DNA from: Prevotellaceae bacterium
GTDB lineage: Bacteria; Bacteroidota; Bacteroidia; Bacteroidales; Bacteroidaceae
DNA length: 62,044 bases
Reading direction: 5' to 3'
Assembly: GCA_015257125.1 (NCBI GenBank)
Contig: JABZKU010000013.1
Span: 1-62,044 of the forward strand
A program made the position numbers and the translations under genes. Shown in pieces: positions 9,246-17,411 of this stretch. The stretch's first letter is position 1; the number at the start of each line of letters is the position of its first letter. The notes under the pieces were generated by a model. It did no database searches and was not told the DNA's origin. It saw only the letters and a list, made by a program, of their open reading frames with translations.

Positions 9246-9853
9246 GCGTTTTCGTGAAATTGTGCGTTGATTTGGTCGATATAGTCGAGCACCTCATCGC
9301 GTCCGCGACCTTGTGCGCTGCTTGTCACGAAGTGTGGAGGCAATTCCTCCCATTCCTTGCGCAGTTCGTCGAGAAAGCGGTTCACGTTCTTGCGCAGTTC
9401 GCCGCTTTTGTTCTTGTCGGCTTTGGTGAAGATGATCGAAAACGGCACGCCCTCTTCGCCCAACCACTGAATGAACTCAAGGTCGATGCGCTGAGGAGTG
9501 AGGCGAGAGTCTATCAAGACGAAAAGGCAAGTCAGTTCTTTGCGCTCGAGTACGTAATACTCGATCAGGTTGCGCAGTTTCTCCATTTCTTTCTTGCCGC
9601 GCTTCGCATAGCCGTAGCCGGGCAGGTCGACCAAAAACCATTCGTTGTTGATCGCGAAATGATTGATGAGCATTGTCTTGCCCGGTGTCGACGAAGTCAT
9701 GGCCAACTTCTTGCGGCCGGTGAGCATATTGATGAGCGAACTTTTGCCCACGTTGCTTCGTCCGATGAAAGCATACTCCGGTCGCCCCTCTGTCGGTGGA
9801 CATTGGTCGGCTCTGGCCGACGAAATGACAAATTCAGCAGTTTTGATCAGCAT
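9242..9853 (-). CDS. engB: Ribosome biogenesis GTPase EngB (YsxC/YihA)
   Basis: This 203-residue TRAFAC GTPase is needed for late assembly of the large ribosomal subunit. It has G1 GRSNVGKSS near residue 31, the STPGKT switch I near 54-59, G3 DLPGYGYAKR near 76 and G4 TKADKNKSG near 145. Length is normal for the family. It lies 5 bp downstream of a small membrane-protein gene and overlaps the start of the histidine kinase gene by 4 bp, so translation of the three is probably coupled. Confidence 0.96.
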   Translation of the reverse strand: MLIKTAEFVISSARADQCPPTEGRPEYAFIGRSNVGKSSLINMLTGRKKLAMTSSTPGKTMLINHFAINNEWFLVDLPGYGYAKRGKKEMEKLRNLIEYYVLERKELTCLFVLIDSRLTPQRIDLEFIQWLGEEGVPFSIIFTKADKNKSGELRKNVNRFLDELRKEWEELPPHFVTSSAQGRGRDEVLDYIDQINAQFHENA

Positions 9854-9858
9854 TTCAA

Positions 9859-10275
9859 TCAGATTTCATGGTGGTTGTCGAACTTGGGGAAAACCATGAT
9901 TCCCAGCACGAGCGAAATGAGTACACAGTATTTGGGGTTTTCTGCGTAGGAAGCCAAACAATAGGCCAACACGTTGAAGTTGAGCGTCAGCGTAAAAGCG
10001 CCCGTGCGCACAAAATGCGCCACACGCACCGCGCGGCGCACGGTGCTTTCGTCGGGCGATTGCAGTTGTCGAGCCACGAAACCCAACTTCTCCCACGACA
10101 CTACGACGAACACGGCCGCCGCGGTGACAGCGATGCACACGAGATTCACGACATAGCGCGACGCCGGCGCGGTGCCGCACAGGTCGGTGCCGTCAAACGC
10201 GAAATAAAGCACTGCAGCGAGTACGATGGCTGCAAGGTAGAGGGCATAGACGCCCGTCTTGTGAGTATAAGTCAT
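9859..10275 (-). CDS. Hypothetical membrane protein, 138 aa
   Basis: Four predicted transmembrane segments lie at about residues 8-26, 41-62, 88-106 and 113-130, with a short charged loop QSPDESTVRRAVR between the second and third. There is no catalytic motif. It sits between recR (56 bp upstream) and engB (5 bp downstream) on the same strand and is probably cotranscribed with them. I do not recognise the family by name. Confidence 0.75.
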   Translation of the reverse strand: MTYTHKTGVYALYLAAIVLAAVLYFAFDGTDLCGTAPASRYVVNLVCIAVTAAAVFVVVSWEKLGFVARQLQSPDESTVRRAVRVAHFVRTGAFTLTLNFNVLAYCLASYAENPKYCVLISLVLGIMVFPKFDNHHEI

Positions 10276-10331
10276 CTAAATAATTTTGATTGTCGAGCAA
10301 GTACCGCTCTGTTGGGGCAATGGTGCTCGAT

Positions 10332-10961
10332 TTAGTTTTTAAGATCCACGCGATCCACGAGCGAACGGCCGAGGGTGACTTCGTCGGCGAACTCCAAATC
10401 GTCGCCCACCCCGATGCCGCGCGCCAAAACGCTCATGCGCACCGGATGTTCGGGCGTCATCACCGCCGCCAACTGGCGAGAAATGTAGAAATTGGTGGTG
10501 TCGCCTTCCATGGTGGGGTTGAGGGCGAAGATCACTTCGCTGACCTTACCCGTGCGGACACGATCTACCAACGAAGCGATGGTCAAATCGCCCGGCGCCA
10601 CCCCGTCCATGGGGCTGATCACGCCGCCCAGCACATGGTAGAGGCCGGCATAGATACCGGTGCTCTCAATGGCCATCACGTTTTGCACGTTTTCGACCAC
10701 ACAGATCTGCGTTTGGTTGCGGCGCTCGTCGGCACAAATCTCACACACCTCGTGGTCGCTGATGTTGTGGCAGTGTGTGCAGTATTTCACCTCGTTGCGC
10801 AGCCGCAACAAGCTGTCGGCCAGCGCATGGGTCACGCCTGCGTCTTTGCGCAAGAGGTGCAAAACGAGGCGCAACGCGGTTTTTCGTCCCACACTCGGCA
10901 GTTTGGCCGTTTCAGACACGGCGCGCTCGAGCAGTTGGGAGGGAAATTGGTCTATTTTCAT
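10332..10961 (-). CDS. recR: Recombination mediator RecR
   Basis: This 209-residue protein works with RecO and RecF to load RecA on gapped DNA. It has an N-terminal helix-hairpin-helix (AKLPSVGRKTALRLVLHLL) near residues 19-37. The four-cysteine zinc motif is CTHC-HNISDHEV-CEIC near residues 61-76. The Toprim domain follows, with VVENVQNVMAIESTGIY. Length is typical. It is the first gene of a four-gene minus-strand operon, and its promoter appears to sit only about 8 bp before the ATG. Confidence 0.97.
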   Translation of the reverse strand: MKIDQFPSQLLERAVSETAKLPSVGRKTALRLVLHLLRKDAGVTHALADSLLRLRNEVKYCTHCHNISDHEVCEICADERRNQTQICVVENVQNVMAIESTGIYAGLYHVLGGVISPMDGVAPGDLTIASLVDRVRTGKVSEVIFALNPTMEGDTTNFYISRQLAAVMTPEHPVRMSVLARGIGVGDDLEFADEVTLGRSLVDRVDLKN

Positions 10962-10968
10962 ATAGCGG

Positions 10969-10999
10969 CAAAGTTACGGGCTTTCGCGCTTTTGACCAA
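10969..10999 (-). promoter_or_regulatory. recR operon promoter
   Basis: Read on the minus strand, TTG at 10999-10997, a 20-bp spacer and TAACTTTG at 10976-10969 give a near-ideal Bacteroidota promoter. The ATG of recR begins 7 bp after the -7 box, so the mRNA would have almost no leader. Confidence 0.7.
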
Positions 11000-11106
11000 A
11001 TTCCGCGCAAGCTGAAAATCGAGCGCGCGACATAAAAAGTGTAGTCTTCACAAGCGCGACGCTTTTTGGCTGATTTTGAGCCCCGAAACACAGGTTGGAT
11101 ATTTCG

Positions 11107-11274
11107 CACGCCCATCGCGCGGAAAAAGTCCTCCACTTTCGCGCAAAACACGTGGGATATATTAAAAAACACGTGGACTTTTTGCCGATAGACCACGAGT
11201 TTTCGGAACAACACTTCTCGTTACCCTCAAACGATAGGAGCATTGAACGAAGGCGAGTGGACTTTCCTTTTCAT
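11107..11274 (+). repeat. 21-bp tandem array, locus B
   Basis: Units start every 21 bp at 11107, 11128, 11149, 11170, 11191, 11212, 11233 and 11254. The clearest read GTCCTCCACTTTCGC (11128), CACGTGGACTTTTTGCC (11170), GACCACGAGTTTTCGG (11191) and CGAGTGGACTTTCC (11254). Identity between units is low but the phase is exact over eight units. The array fills the gap between the recR promoter and the small gene at 11419. The rest of 10962-11418 shows nothing else apart from the two promoters. Confidence 0.7.
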
Positions 11275-11384
11275 CTCGTTGCTGTTGCCTATCGATATGG
11301 CGCCCGGCGACGTACTTCCAACTGCTATTCAGCCTGGGCTTCGGTTTTAACGCTGCGATTCATGGGGGAACCGGTAGAAAATGC

Positions 11385-11392
11385 TAAATTTG
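11385..11392 (+). promoter_or_regulatory. -7 box of the 85-aa gene
   Basis: TAAATTTG, 26 bp before the ATG at 11419. Its first T lies 209 bp (ten 21-bp periods minus 1) from the equivalent position in the array unit at 11170. No clear -33 box. Confidence 0.5.
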
Positions 11393-11418
11393 ACGCATCA
11401 ACTTCATTATTCTTTGCG

Positions 11419-11676
11419 ATGAAAAAAGAAAAACTGCTTCAACTATGCAAGTATTACAAGGGCGAGGAGCGCTGCCCCGAAACGTACACAACAGATGCCG
11501 CGCGAAAATTGTGGAGAGCGGAATACATGATTTGCAATGACCTTTCTGACCTGGTGAAAGCAACCCAACTACGCGAAAGTTTCATTGGCGCGGTGTGTGC
11601 TTATGTTGAAAAATGGGATCCTTATTTTCATCACGAGGTGATCGATCTTTACTTAGAGCAGCAAAATCGACCCTAA
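11419..11676 (+). CDS. Small hypothetical protein, 85 aa
   Basis: A soluble, charged 85-residue protein starting MKKEKLLQLCKYYKGEE, with two cysteines and several aromatic residues (W and Y rich). It resembles small uncharacterised proteins of Prevotella and Bacteroides that I remember only by pattern; no function is known to me. ATG 11419 was chosen because the open frame upstream runs through repeat DNA and the -7 box. It stands alone between the array and the aromatic amino-acid leader. Confidence 0.65.
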   Translation: MKKEKLLQLCKYYKGEERCPETYTTDAARKLWRAEYMICNDLSDLVKATQLRESFIGAVCAYVEKWDPYFHHEVIDLYLEQQNRP

Positions 11677-11752
11677 TTGTAACGATTGTGCTGTTTTCAG
11701 TCCTCGAAGAGGTACAAATAAAGGTTTTTCCTCAAAAAAACACACCATTCTA

Positions 11753-11783
11753 TTGCTCGGTTGTGAGGTTTTCTTTACTTTTG
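11753..11783 (+). promoter_or_regulatory. Promoter of the Phe/Tyr operon
   Basis: TTG at 11753-11755, a 20-bp spacer and TACTTTTG at 11776-11783. Transcription would begin around 11790, some 23 bp before the leader peptide ATG. Confidence 0.7.
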
Positions 11784-11812
11784 CCCTCATCAAACCACAA
11801 ATAATTGACAAA

Positions 11813-11887
11813 ATGACAACGCAACGCTACTTTTATAGCTACTTCTTTTACTTTACCTACCGGGTGAAGCGGGAAGTCGTGCGTTAG
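11813..11887 (+). CDS. Phe/Tyr-rich leader peptide of the aromatic operon
   Basis: A 24-codon open frame encodes YFYSYFFYFTY at codons 6-16 (five Tyr, four Phe in eleven codons), then RVKREVVR and a TAG stop. It begins 30 bp after a promoter and is followed by a strong terminator, upstream of prephenate dehydratase. This is the layout of pheL/trpL-type attenuation leaders. Codons 19-21 contain AAGCGGGA (11867-11874), which can pair with the 5' arm of the terminator (TCCCGCTT, 11925-11932). Stalling on Phe or Tyr codons would leave that segment free and let transcription continue. This is an inference from layout; no such leader is known to me in this group. Confidence 0.8.
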   Translation: MTTQRYFYSYFFYFTYRVKREVVR

Positions 11888-11923
11888 TGTCACGAAAGAA
11901 TATAGGCCTTGGCCTACGATTAG

Positions 11924-11952
11924 ATCCCGCTTACCACAAGCGGGATTTTTTT
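11924..11952 (+). terminator. Attenuator terminator of the Phe/Tyr operon
   Basis: A 9-bp stem, ATCCCGCTT (11924-11932) with AAGCGGGAT (11938-11946), loop ACCAC, then seven T. It lies 60 bp before pheA. Its 5' arm is complementary to 8 nt inside the leader peptide coding sequence, giving a competing antiterminator. A small hairpin TAGGCC-TT-GGCCTA lies between them at 11903-11916. Confidence 0.88.
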
Positions 11953-12011
11953 ATGCCCGCAGTAGTAGCTCGTCCTCTCACATTTTCCATCTCCCCATCC
12001 TCCACACTACG

Positions 12012-12839
12012 ATGAACATCGCCATTCAAGGAATCCTCGGTTCGTTTCACGACATTGCAGCTCGCCGCTATTTCGGCGATGCCGACCTCGATAGGATTTG
12101 CTGCAACACCTTCGAAGCCGTGTTTGACGCCCTGCGCAACGGATCGGCCGATTTGGGACTCGTGGCCATCGAGAATACCATCGCCGGCAGCCTGCTTCAC
12201 AATTACGAACTGCTGCTCGAGAACGCCGTCACCGTGGTGGGCGAACACAAGTTGCACATTGAGCACGCATTGATGTGCTTGCCCGACGACGACTGGACGA
12301 CACTCACCGAGGTGAACTCACATCCCGTGGCGTTGATGCAGTGCCGTCACTATTTGGCGCGACACCCTCAGCTCAAAGTCGTGGAAACCCACGACACAGC
12401 CGGCGCGGCGGCCGACATTGCACGCGAACACCGACACGGACACGCGGCCGTCTGTCACGCCGATGCCGCAAGACGGTATGGTCTCAAACTGCTGGAGCGA
12501 GGCATTGAGGACAATAAGCACAACTTCACGCGTTTCTTGGTGGTGAGCAGCAGCGAACGGGACAATGCTGTGCCCTGTGTCGCATTGCGCAACAAGGCCA
12601 CGCTCGTTTTCACACTGCCGCACGAAGAGGGCGCACTGGCACGCGTGCTGAGTATCCTCAGCTTCTACAAAATCAATCTCACCAAAATTCAGTCGCTCCC
12701 CATCATCGGTCACGAATGGCAGTACCGCTTTTATGTTGATGTGACGTATAATGAGTATGCACGCTATCTCCAATGCGTGGAAGCCATGCGCCCTCTCACC
12801 CTCGAACTCAAAATTTTAGGCGAATACACCGCCTGCTAA
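12012..12839 (+). CDS. pheA: Prephenate dehydratase
   Basis: This 275-residue enzyme converts prephenate to phenylpyruvate in Phe synthesis. It starts MNIAIQGILGSFHDIAA and has the periplasmic-binding-like fold with IENTIAGSL near residue 58 and the catalytic-region NFTRF motif near 173. A C-terminal ACT domain (about 195-275, with GALARVLSILSFYKINLTKIQSLP) is the usual site of Phe feedback inhibition. There is no fused chorismate mutase; that domain sits on the DAHP synthase two genes downstream. First structural gene of the operon, behind the leader and attenuator. Confidence 0.95.
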   Translation: MNIAIQGILGSFHDIAARRYFGDADLDRICCNTFEAVFDALRNGSADLGLVAIENTIAGSLLHNYELLLENAVTVVGEHKLHIEHALMCLPDDDWTTLTEVNSHPVALMQCRHYLARHPQLKVVETHDTAGAAADIAREHRHGHAAVCHADAARRYGLKLLERGIEDNKHNFTRFLVVSSSERDNAVPCVALRNKATLVFTLPHEEGALARVLSILSFYKINLTKIQSLPIIGHEWQYRFYVDVTYNEYARYLQCVEAMRPLTLELKILGEYTAC

Positions 12840-12854
12840 ATATCCCCCCACACC

Positions 12855-14030
12855 ATGAACATCGCTGTCCGCCCCGCACGCCGACTTGCCGACGTGCAAG
12901 AGTATTACTTCTCGCGCAAACTCAAAGAAGTGGCTCGCCTCAATGCCGCCGGCCACGATATTGTGAGTTTGGCCATCGGTTGCCCCGACCTTCCCCCGTC
13001 GCCGGCCACGATCGACACCCTTTGCCAAGCCGTTCGTGAACCCGGCGCGCATGCTTACCAACCCACGATTGGCACACGCGAATTACGCGAAGCCATGGCG
13101 CGCTTCTATCGCCGATGGTTTGGTGTGGAGTTAGACCCAGAGCGCGAAATTCAGCCGCTCATCGGCTCGAAAGAGGGGATTCTTCACACGACATTGGCCT
13201 TTGTCGACGCCGGCGACCAGGTACTGGTGCCTGATCCAGGCTATCCCACCTACACTTCGCTCTCGCGTCTGCTCGGTGCAGAGCCGGTGCCCTACAATCT
13301 TCGCCCGGAACGCCATTGGCAACCTGATTTCGACGAACTCGAAGCGATGGACACTTCGCGGGTGCGCTTGCTGTGGTGCAACTATCCGCACATGCCCACA
13401 GGGGCACGCGCCTGTCGCGAAACCTACGAGCGATTGGTGGACTTCGCCCATCGTCGCCACCTTGTGGTGGTGAACGACAATCCCTACTCTTTCATCCTCA
13501 ACAAGGGCGAGCGGCTTTCGATCTTGTCCGTTGACGGCGCGAAAGATTGCTGCATCGAACTCAATTCGATGTCGAAGAGTCACAATATGCCCGGATGGCG
13601 TGTGGGAATGTTGGCAGGCAATGCGGAATTTGTTTCGTGGATTCTCAAAGTGAAGTCCAACATCGACTCGGGAACGTTCCGCCCGGTGCAGTTGGCCGCC
13701 GTAGCGGCAGTGGACAACGACGACCTTTGGCACAGAGAACACAACGTGCAACGCTATGCTGAGCGCCGCAAATTGGCGGAAGCCATCCTAAGTACCATCG
13801 GTTGCCGATATGACCGTGAACAAACAGGGCTATTTCTTTGGGGCGAGATCCCCGCTCATCTCGATGACGCAGAAGTGTTGACGGAACGTGCCCTGCATGA
13901 AGCGCGTGTGTTCATCACGCCCGGGTTCATTTTTGGCGAAAATGGGCGTCGTTATGTGCGCCTTTCGCTGTGTGCCGACGAAAACCGACTTGCCGAAGCA
14001 CTTTCTCGCCTGCAAAGCGTGTTCGGATAA
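12855..14030 (+). CDS. Class I/II PLP aminotransferase (aromatic operon)
   Basis: This 391-residue fold-type I aminotransferase has PDPGYPTY near residue 126, the NDNPYSF aspartate region near 203, and the PLP-lysine motif SMSKSHNMPGWRVG near 238. It starts 15 bp after pheA. In this operon it most likely transaminates phenylpyruvate and 4-hydroxyphenylpyruvate, or prephenate. Sequence alone does not separate that from an aspartate or LL-diaminopimelate aminotransferase role, since these families share the motifs. Confidence 0.88.
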   Translation: MNIAVRPARRLADVQEYYFSRKLKEVARLNAAGHDIVSLAIGCPDLPPSPATIDTLCQAVREPGAHAYQPTIGTRELREAMARFYRRWFGVELDPEREIQPLIGSKEGILHTTLAFVDAGDQVLVPDPGYPTYTSLSRLLGAEPVPYNLRPERHWQPDFDELEAMDTSRVRLLWCNYPHMPTGARACRETYERLVDFAHRRHLVVVNDNPYSFILNKGERLSILSVDGAKDCCIELNSMSKSHNMPGWRVGMLAGNAEFVSWILKVKSNIDSGTFRPVQLAAVAAVDNDDLWHREHNVQRYAERRKLAEAILSTIGCRYDREQTGLFLWGEIPAHLDDAEVLTERALHEARVFITPGFIFGENGRRYVRLSLCADENRLAEALSRLQSVFG

Positions 14031-14052
14031 AGGCTGACTCACGATTTATTTT

Positions 14053-14060
14053 TATTTTTG
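14053..14060 (+). promoter_or_regulatory. Possible internal promoter before DAHP synthase
   Basis: TATTTTTG fits the -7 consensus and lies 20 bp before the ATG at 14081, in the 50-bp gap after the aminotransferase gene. The sequence is T-rich, so a chance match is possible. No -33 box is evident. Confidence 0.35.
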
Positions 14061-14080
14061 CAATTCAATCATCTCTCGAT

Positions 14081-15148
14081 ATGGAACTCGAACTCTCTCC
14101 CCTCTCTCTTCCCGGCATCGATGCGGCACGTCCGACCGTGATCGCCGGTCCTTGCTCGGCCGAAACTGAGGAACAGGTGCTGACAACGGCGCGGCAACTG
14201 CTCAAAAATGGGTTTAAAATATTTCGCGCCGGTATATGGAAACCGCGCACCAAGCCCGGCGGCTTCGAAGGTGTGGGCGAAACGGGACTACCTTGGCTCG
14301 TTCGTGTGAAAGAAGAACTGGGTATGCTCATCTCCACCGAGGTTGCCACGCCGGCACATGTGGAGGCGGCACTGCAACACGGCATGGATCTGCTGTGGGT
14401 GGGCGCACGCACGGTGGTGAATCCCTTTGCCATGCAGGAATTGGCCGATGCTTTGCGCGGCGTTGACATCCCTGTGCTGGTGAAAAACCCCGTGAATCCG
14501 GATCTCGAACTCTGGGTCGGCGGTCTTCAGCGCCTGAATGATGCCGGCGTGCGCCGACTCGGCGCAATTCACCGCGGTTTTTCGAGCTACGACAAGCGCC
14601 TCTATCGCAATCCTCCGCTCTGGCACCTGCCCATTGAGCTGCGTCGCCGCATTCCCAACCTGCCGATTTTCGGAGATCCGTCGCACACGGGCGGTAGTCG
14701 TGAACTCATCGCCCCACTCTGCCAGCAAGCGATGGATTTGGGCTTCGACGGCCTGATCGTAGAAAGCCATTGTTGTCCCGATGCGGCGTGGAGCGATGCC
14801 TCGCAGCAGGTGACGCCCGATGTGCTGGGCTTGATTTGCGACAAACTTGTGATTCGCGAAGTGACCGATCTGACGGAGAATCTCGAATCGCTGCGCAAAC
14901 AGATCGACGAGTGCGACAACGCGCTGCTCGACCTCTTGGCGCGCCGCATGCGCATCAGCCGAGAAATCGGAGCCTACAAGCGCGACCACAATATGGCCAT
15001 CGTGCAGACGAACCGCTACTCGGAAATCTTGGACAAGCGCGGTGCACAAGGCAGTTTGTGCGGTGTGAATGCGCGTTTTGTGCGCGAACTCTTTGAACTG
15101 ATCCACGAAGAGAGCATCGCGCAACAGGTAGAAGTGATGAATAAATAA
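14081..15148 (+). CDS. Bifunctional DAHP synthase / chorismate mutase
   Basis: This 355-residue fusion catalyses the first shikimate step (PEP plus erythrose 4-phosphate) and the chorismate-to-prephenate step. Residues 1-260 are a type I-beta DAHP synthase barrel, with AGPCSAETEEQ near 21, KPRTKPGGFEG near 55 and GDPSHTGGSRELI near 202. Residues 265-355 are an AroQ-type chorismate mutase helical domain (LRKQIDECDNALLDLLARRM). The fusion is usual in Bacteroidota and places mutase control next to carbon entry. ATG 14081 is where homology begins. Confidence 0.95.
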   Translation: MELELSPLSLPGIDAARPTVIAGPCSAETEEQVLTTARQLLKNGFKIFRAGIWKPRTKPGGFEGVGETGLPWLVRVKEELGMLISTEVATPAHVEAALQHGMDLLWVGARTVVNPFAMQELADALRGVDIPVLVKNPVNPDLELWVGGLQRLNDAGVRRLGAIHRGFSSYDKRLYRNPPLWHLPIELRRRIPNLPIFGDPSHTGGSRELIAPLCQQAMDLGFDGLIVESHCCPDAAWSDASQQVTPDVLGLICDKLVIREVTDLTENLESLRKQIDECDNALLDLLARRMRISREIGAYKRDHNMAIVQTNRYSEILDKRGAQGSLCGVNARFVRELFELIHEESIAQQVEVMNK

Positions 15149-15239
15149 GGAGTGAGCCGCAGAAGTATGCACCTCCCATCGCATCGATGCGGTGGTGGCG
15201 CCCGCTTCTCACTGCTTTCTCGCAATCCCACTCAGCCGT

Positions 15240-16031
15240 ATGAAAATCTTAGTCCTCGGTGCCGGTCGTATGGGGAGTTTCTTCGTCGACCTCTTGAGTT
15301 TCCACCACGAAGTGGCCGTTTTTGAAACCGATGCACAAAAGTTGCGCTTCGTTTATCACGCCTTGCGCTTCACCGAACATGAAGAAATTCTGGATTTCGC
15401 CCCCGAATTGGTGATCAACGCCGTCCCGCTCAAATATACGCTTGAGGCTTTCCGCCAAGTGGAGGAGTTTCTCCCCAAAGACTGCATTCTCGCTGACATT
15501 GCCTCGGTGAAAACGGATTTCCAAAACTACTATGCGCAATGTGGCCGCCGCTATGTTTCGACGCATCCCATGTTCGGCCCGACCTTTGCGCGCTTGGACA
15601 ATCTGAGTCAAGAGAATGCGATTGTCATCACCGAAGGCGACCACATGGGGCGCCTGTTTTTCCTCGATCTCTATCGGCGTTTGGGGCTGAATGTTTTCGA
15701 GTTCTCGTTTGCCGAGCACGACAAAACGATGGCTTACTCCCTCTCCACACCATTTGTCTCGACCTTCGTGTTCGCGGCGGCCATGAAGCAGTTGCAGGCC
15801 CCGGGCACGACGTTCAAACGCCACTTGGCCATCGCGCGCGGCGTGCTGGGCGAGGACAACGGACTGCTGCGCGAAATACTGTGGAACCCACATACCGTGC
15901 AACAAGTGGAGCTGATTCGCGACGAACTCGCGGAGCTGAGCGAGATTATCACCGAAAAGAACGCCGATAAGTTGGACGCCTACCTCACTCGCCTGCGCGA
16001 AAACATCGGTCAAGGTGATGGAATGAGATAG
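15240..16031 (+). CDS. tyrA: Prephenate dehydrogenase
   Basis: This 263-residue NAD(P)-dependent enzyme makes 4-hydroxyphenylpyruvate for Tyr synthesis. It starts MKILVLGAGRMGSFF (Rossmann GxGxxG). It has LADIASVKT near residue 83 and STHPMFGP near 102, the conserved histidine region of the TyrA family. It is the last gene of the operon whose other members make prephenate and phenylpyruvate, which supports the assignment. ATG 15240 was chosen because the Rossmann motif begins there. Arogenate as substrate is not excluded. Confidence 0.9.
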   Translation: MKILVLGAGRMGSFFVDLLSFHHEVAVFETDAQKLRFVYHALRFTEHEEILDFAPELVINAVPLKYTLEAFRQVEEFLPKDCILADIASVKTDFQNYYAQCGRRYVSTHPMFGPTFARLDNLSQENAIVITEGDHMGRLFFLDLYRRLGLNVFEFSFAEHDKTMAYSLSTPFVSTFVFAAAMKQLQAPGTTFKRHLAIARGVLGEDNGLLREILWNPHTVQQVELIRDELAELSEIITEKNADKLDAYLTRLRENIGQGDGMR

Positions 16032-16148
16032 AGAATGAGGTTTCGAACGAGATAGGGTCTACTTCGTCCACCAAAGTGAAAGAATCCGGGGAGGTCATTT
16101 CAGAACTCAAACGCATCGCCCCACATAAATTCAATGTTTTGATGACTT

Positions 16149-16805
16149 ATGACTCGAAAGCGAAAAATACTCGTCAACCTACTGAAGGTTCTTCCCATTT
16201 TATTGCTTCTGGCTTATCACATAATGGGATATACAGAAAAAGGAATAGACATCTCTCATCATAATATTCGATTTTCAACACAAGACTGGACGTATCTGCG
16301 CGAACAGGGATACAGCTTTTGCTATATAAAAGCAACGGAAGGTTCGCATTTCCAAGATGACACCTATAAACGGGTGGGCAAGGCTGCTCGTGACGCCGGT
16401 TTTGAATTAGGTTATTACCACTTCTTCCGCGACAATGTGTCGGCCGAAAAGCAGTTTGCCAATCTTGTGGGCCATATTGACACGCGTTTGACAACGTTGC
16501 CGATCGTGTTGGATTACGAGAAAGACGGGTTTGTCGGTAAAGAGTCGGAAAAGGTGAAGAAACAACGCCTCAGGGCGCTTTCTATACTCGTTGAAAAATA
16601 TCAAGGACGCAAACCCATTATTTATTGCAACCTGATCGAAGCGGCTAAATTGTTGCCCTCTTTCCACGACCATCAGTTTTGGATTAGTGACAATGTGCCT
16701 CTTGGGTATATGTATCAGCAGCAAAAGACATTCAAAGGTAGCCCGCTGGATGTCAATCGGCGAAAAGGGTCGGTGTTCAGTTGGTTCAAATCAGGCAAAC
16801 GATGA
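16149..16805 (+). CDS. GH25 lysozyme-like muramidase
   Basis: This 218-residue protein has one N-terminal hydrophobic helix (about residues 8-26), acting as signal peptide or anchor, and one glycoside hydrolase family 25 domain. Catalytic-type residues are visible in GIDISHHN near 33, YIKATEGSHFQD near 59 and LDYEKD near 122. GH25 enzymes cleave the MurNAc-GlcNAc bond of peptidoglycan. It may serve in cell-wall remodelling or attack on other bacteria. It stands alone 117 bp after tyrA, with no toxin-export genes nearby. Confidence 0.9.
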   Translation: MTRKRKILVNLLKVLPILLLLAYHIMGYTEKGIDISHHNIRFSTQDWTYLREQGYSFCYIKATEGSHFQDDTYKRVGKAARDAGFELGYYHFFRDNVSAEKQFANLVGHIDTRLTTLPIVLDYEKDGFVGKESEKVKKQRLRALSILVEKYQGRKPIIYCNLIEAAKLLPSFHDHQFWISDNVPLGYMYQQQKTFKGSPLDVNRRKGSVFSWFKSGKR

Positions 16806-16872
16806 CAGAAAAACGAGCGGACTGCTCCTTTGTCCTACTTTAGTGCAGTAAAAAACATAATCATATCGTTAC

Positions 16873-17346
16873 ATGGCGGATATCTATAATTTAGAACGCT
16901 TCAAACAAGCGCAAGACCTCGGAGTTTATGACAAGGCGCTTGAAGAGGTGCAGAACGGACGAAAAACAGGACACTGGATTTGGTTTATTTTCCCCCAGAT
17001 GAGAGGATTCGGTAGTTCTTACAATTCTCACTTCTACGGCATCACCTGTGCTGATGAAGCGAAGGCCTATCTCGCAGACCCCGTCTTAGGCGGCAGACTC
17101 AGAGCAATCGCACAAGCTTTTCTCAATACATCCCAGTCCCCCTTTGAGGTATTCGGTCGTATCGATACCCTCAAAGTTCGCTCTTGTATGACACTATTCG
17201 ACTTTATTTCGCCGAATGATCTCTTCGGACAAGTCCTGGATGCGAAATATGACGGAGCAAGGGATCTCGATTCGCTGGCGTTACTGCAGAACCCCCATCA
17301 CAAGCCTGCTGAGCCCCGAAAGAGATTGTTCAATCCGAACGCCTGA
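16873..17346 (+). CDS. DUF1810 family protein
   Basis: A 157-residue soluble protein matching the DUF1810 pattern: YNLERFKQAQ near the start, then KTGHWIWFIFPQMRGFG and KLRSCMTLF-like KVRSCMTLFDF near residue 107. The function of the family is not known to me. A strong terminator follows at 17351, so it is probably a single-gene unit. Confidence 0.85.
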   Translation: MADIYNLERFKQAQDLGVYDKALEEVQNGRKTGHWIWFIFPQMRGFGSSYNSHFYGITCADEAKAYLADPVLGGRLRAIAQAFLNTSQSPFEVFGRIDTLKVRSCMTLFDFISPNDLFGQVLDAKYDGARDLDSLALLQNPHHKPAEPRKRLFNPNA

Positions 17347-17350
17347 TACA

Positions 17351-17411
17351 GAAAACTGCTGATCATCCATGCACATGGTTTTGTGCTTTTCCGAGATGAT
17401 CAGCAGTTTTC
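17351..17411. terminator. Long inverted-repeat terminator after DUF1810
   Basis: A perfect 17-bp inverted repeat (17351-17367 with 17395-17411, containing AAAACTGCTGATCATC). The loop itself holds CCATG-CA-CATGG. The A/T-rich stem ends allow termination on either strand. The remaining 17412-17594 shows no gene or repeat I can support. Confidence 0.75.

Noticed and set aside
10912..11214. Short minus-strand open frame whose translation shows a seven-residue pattern (KVHVFFN, KVEDFFR)
   Set aside because: The pattern is the direct result of the 21-bp repeat (seven codons). Similar patterns appear at other arrays in different frames, so it is DNA-level periodicity, not a protein.
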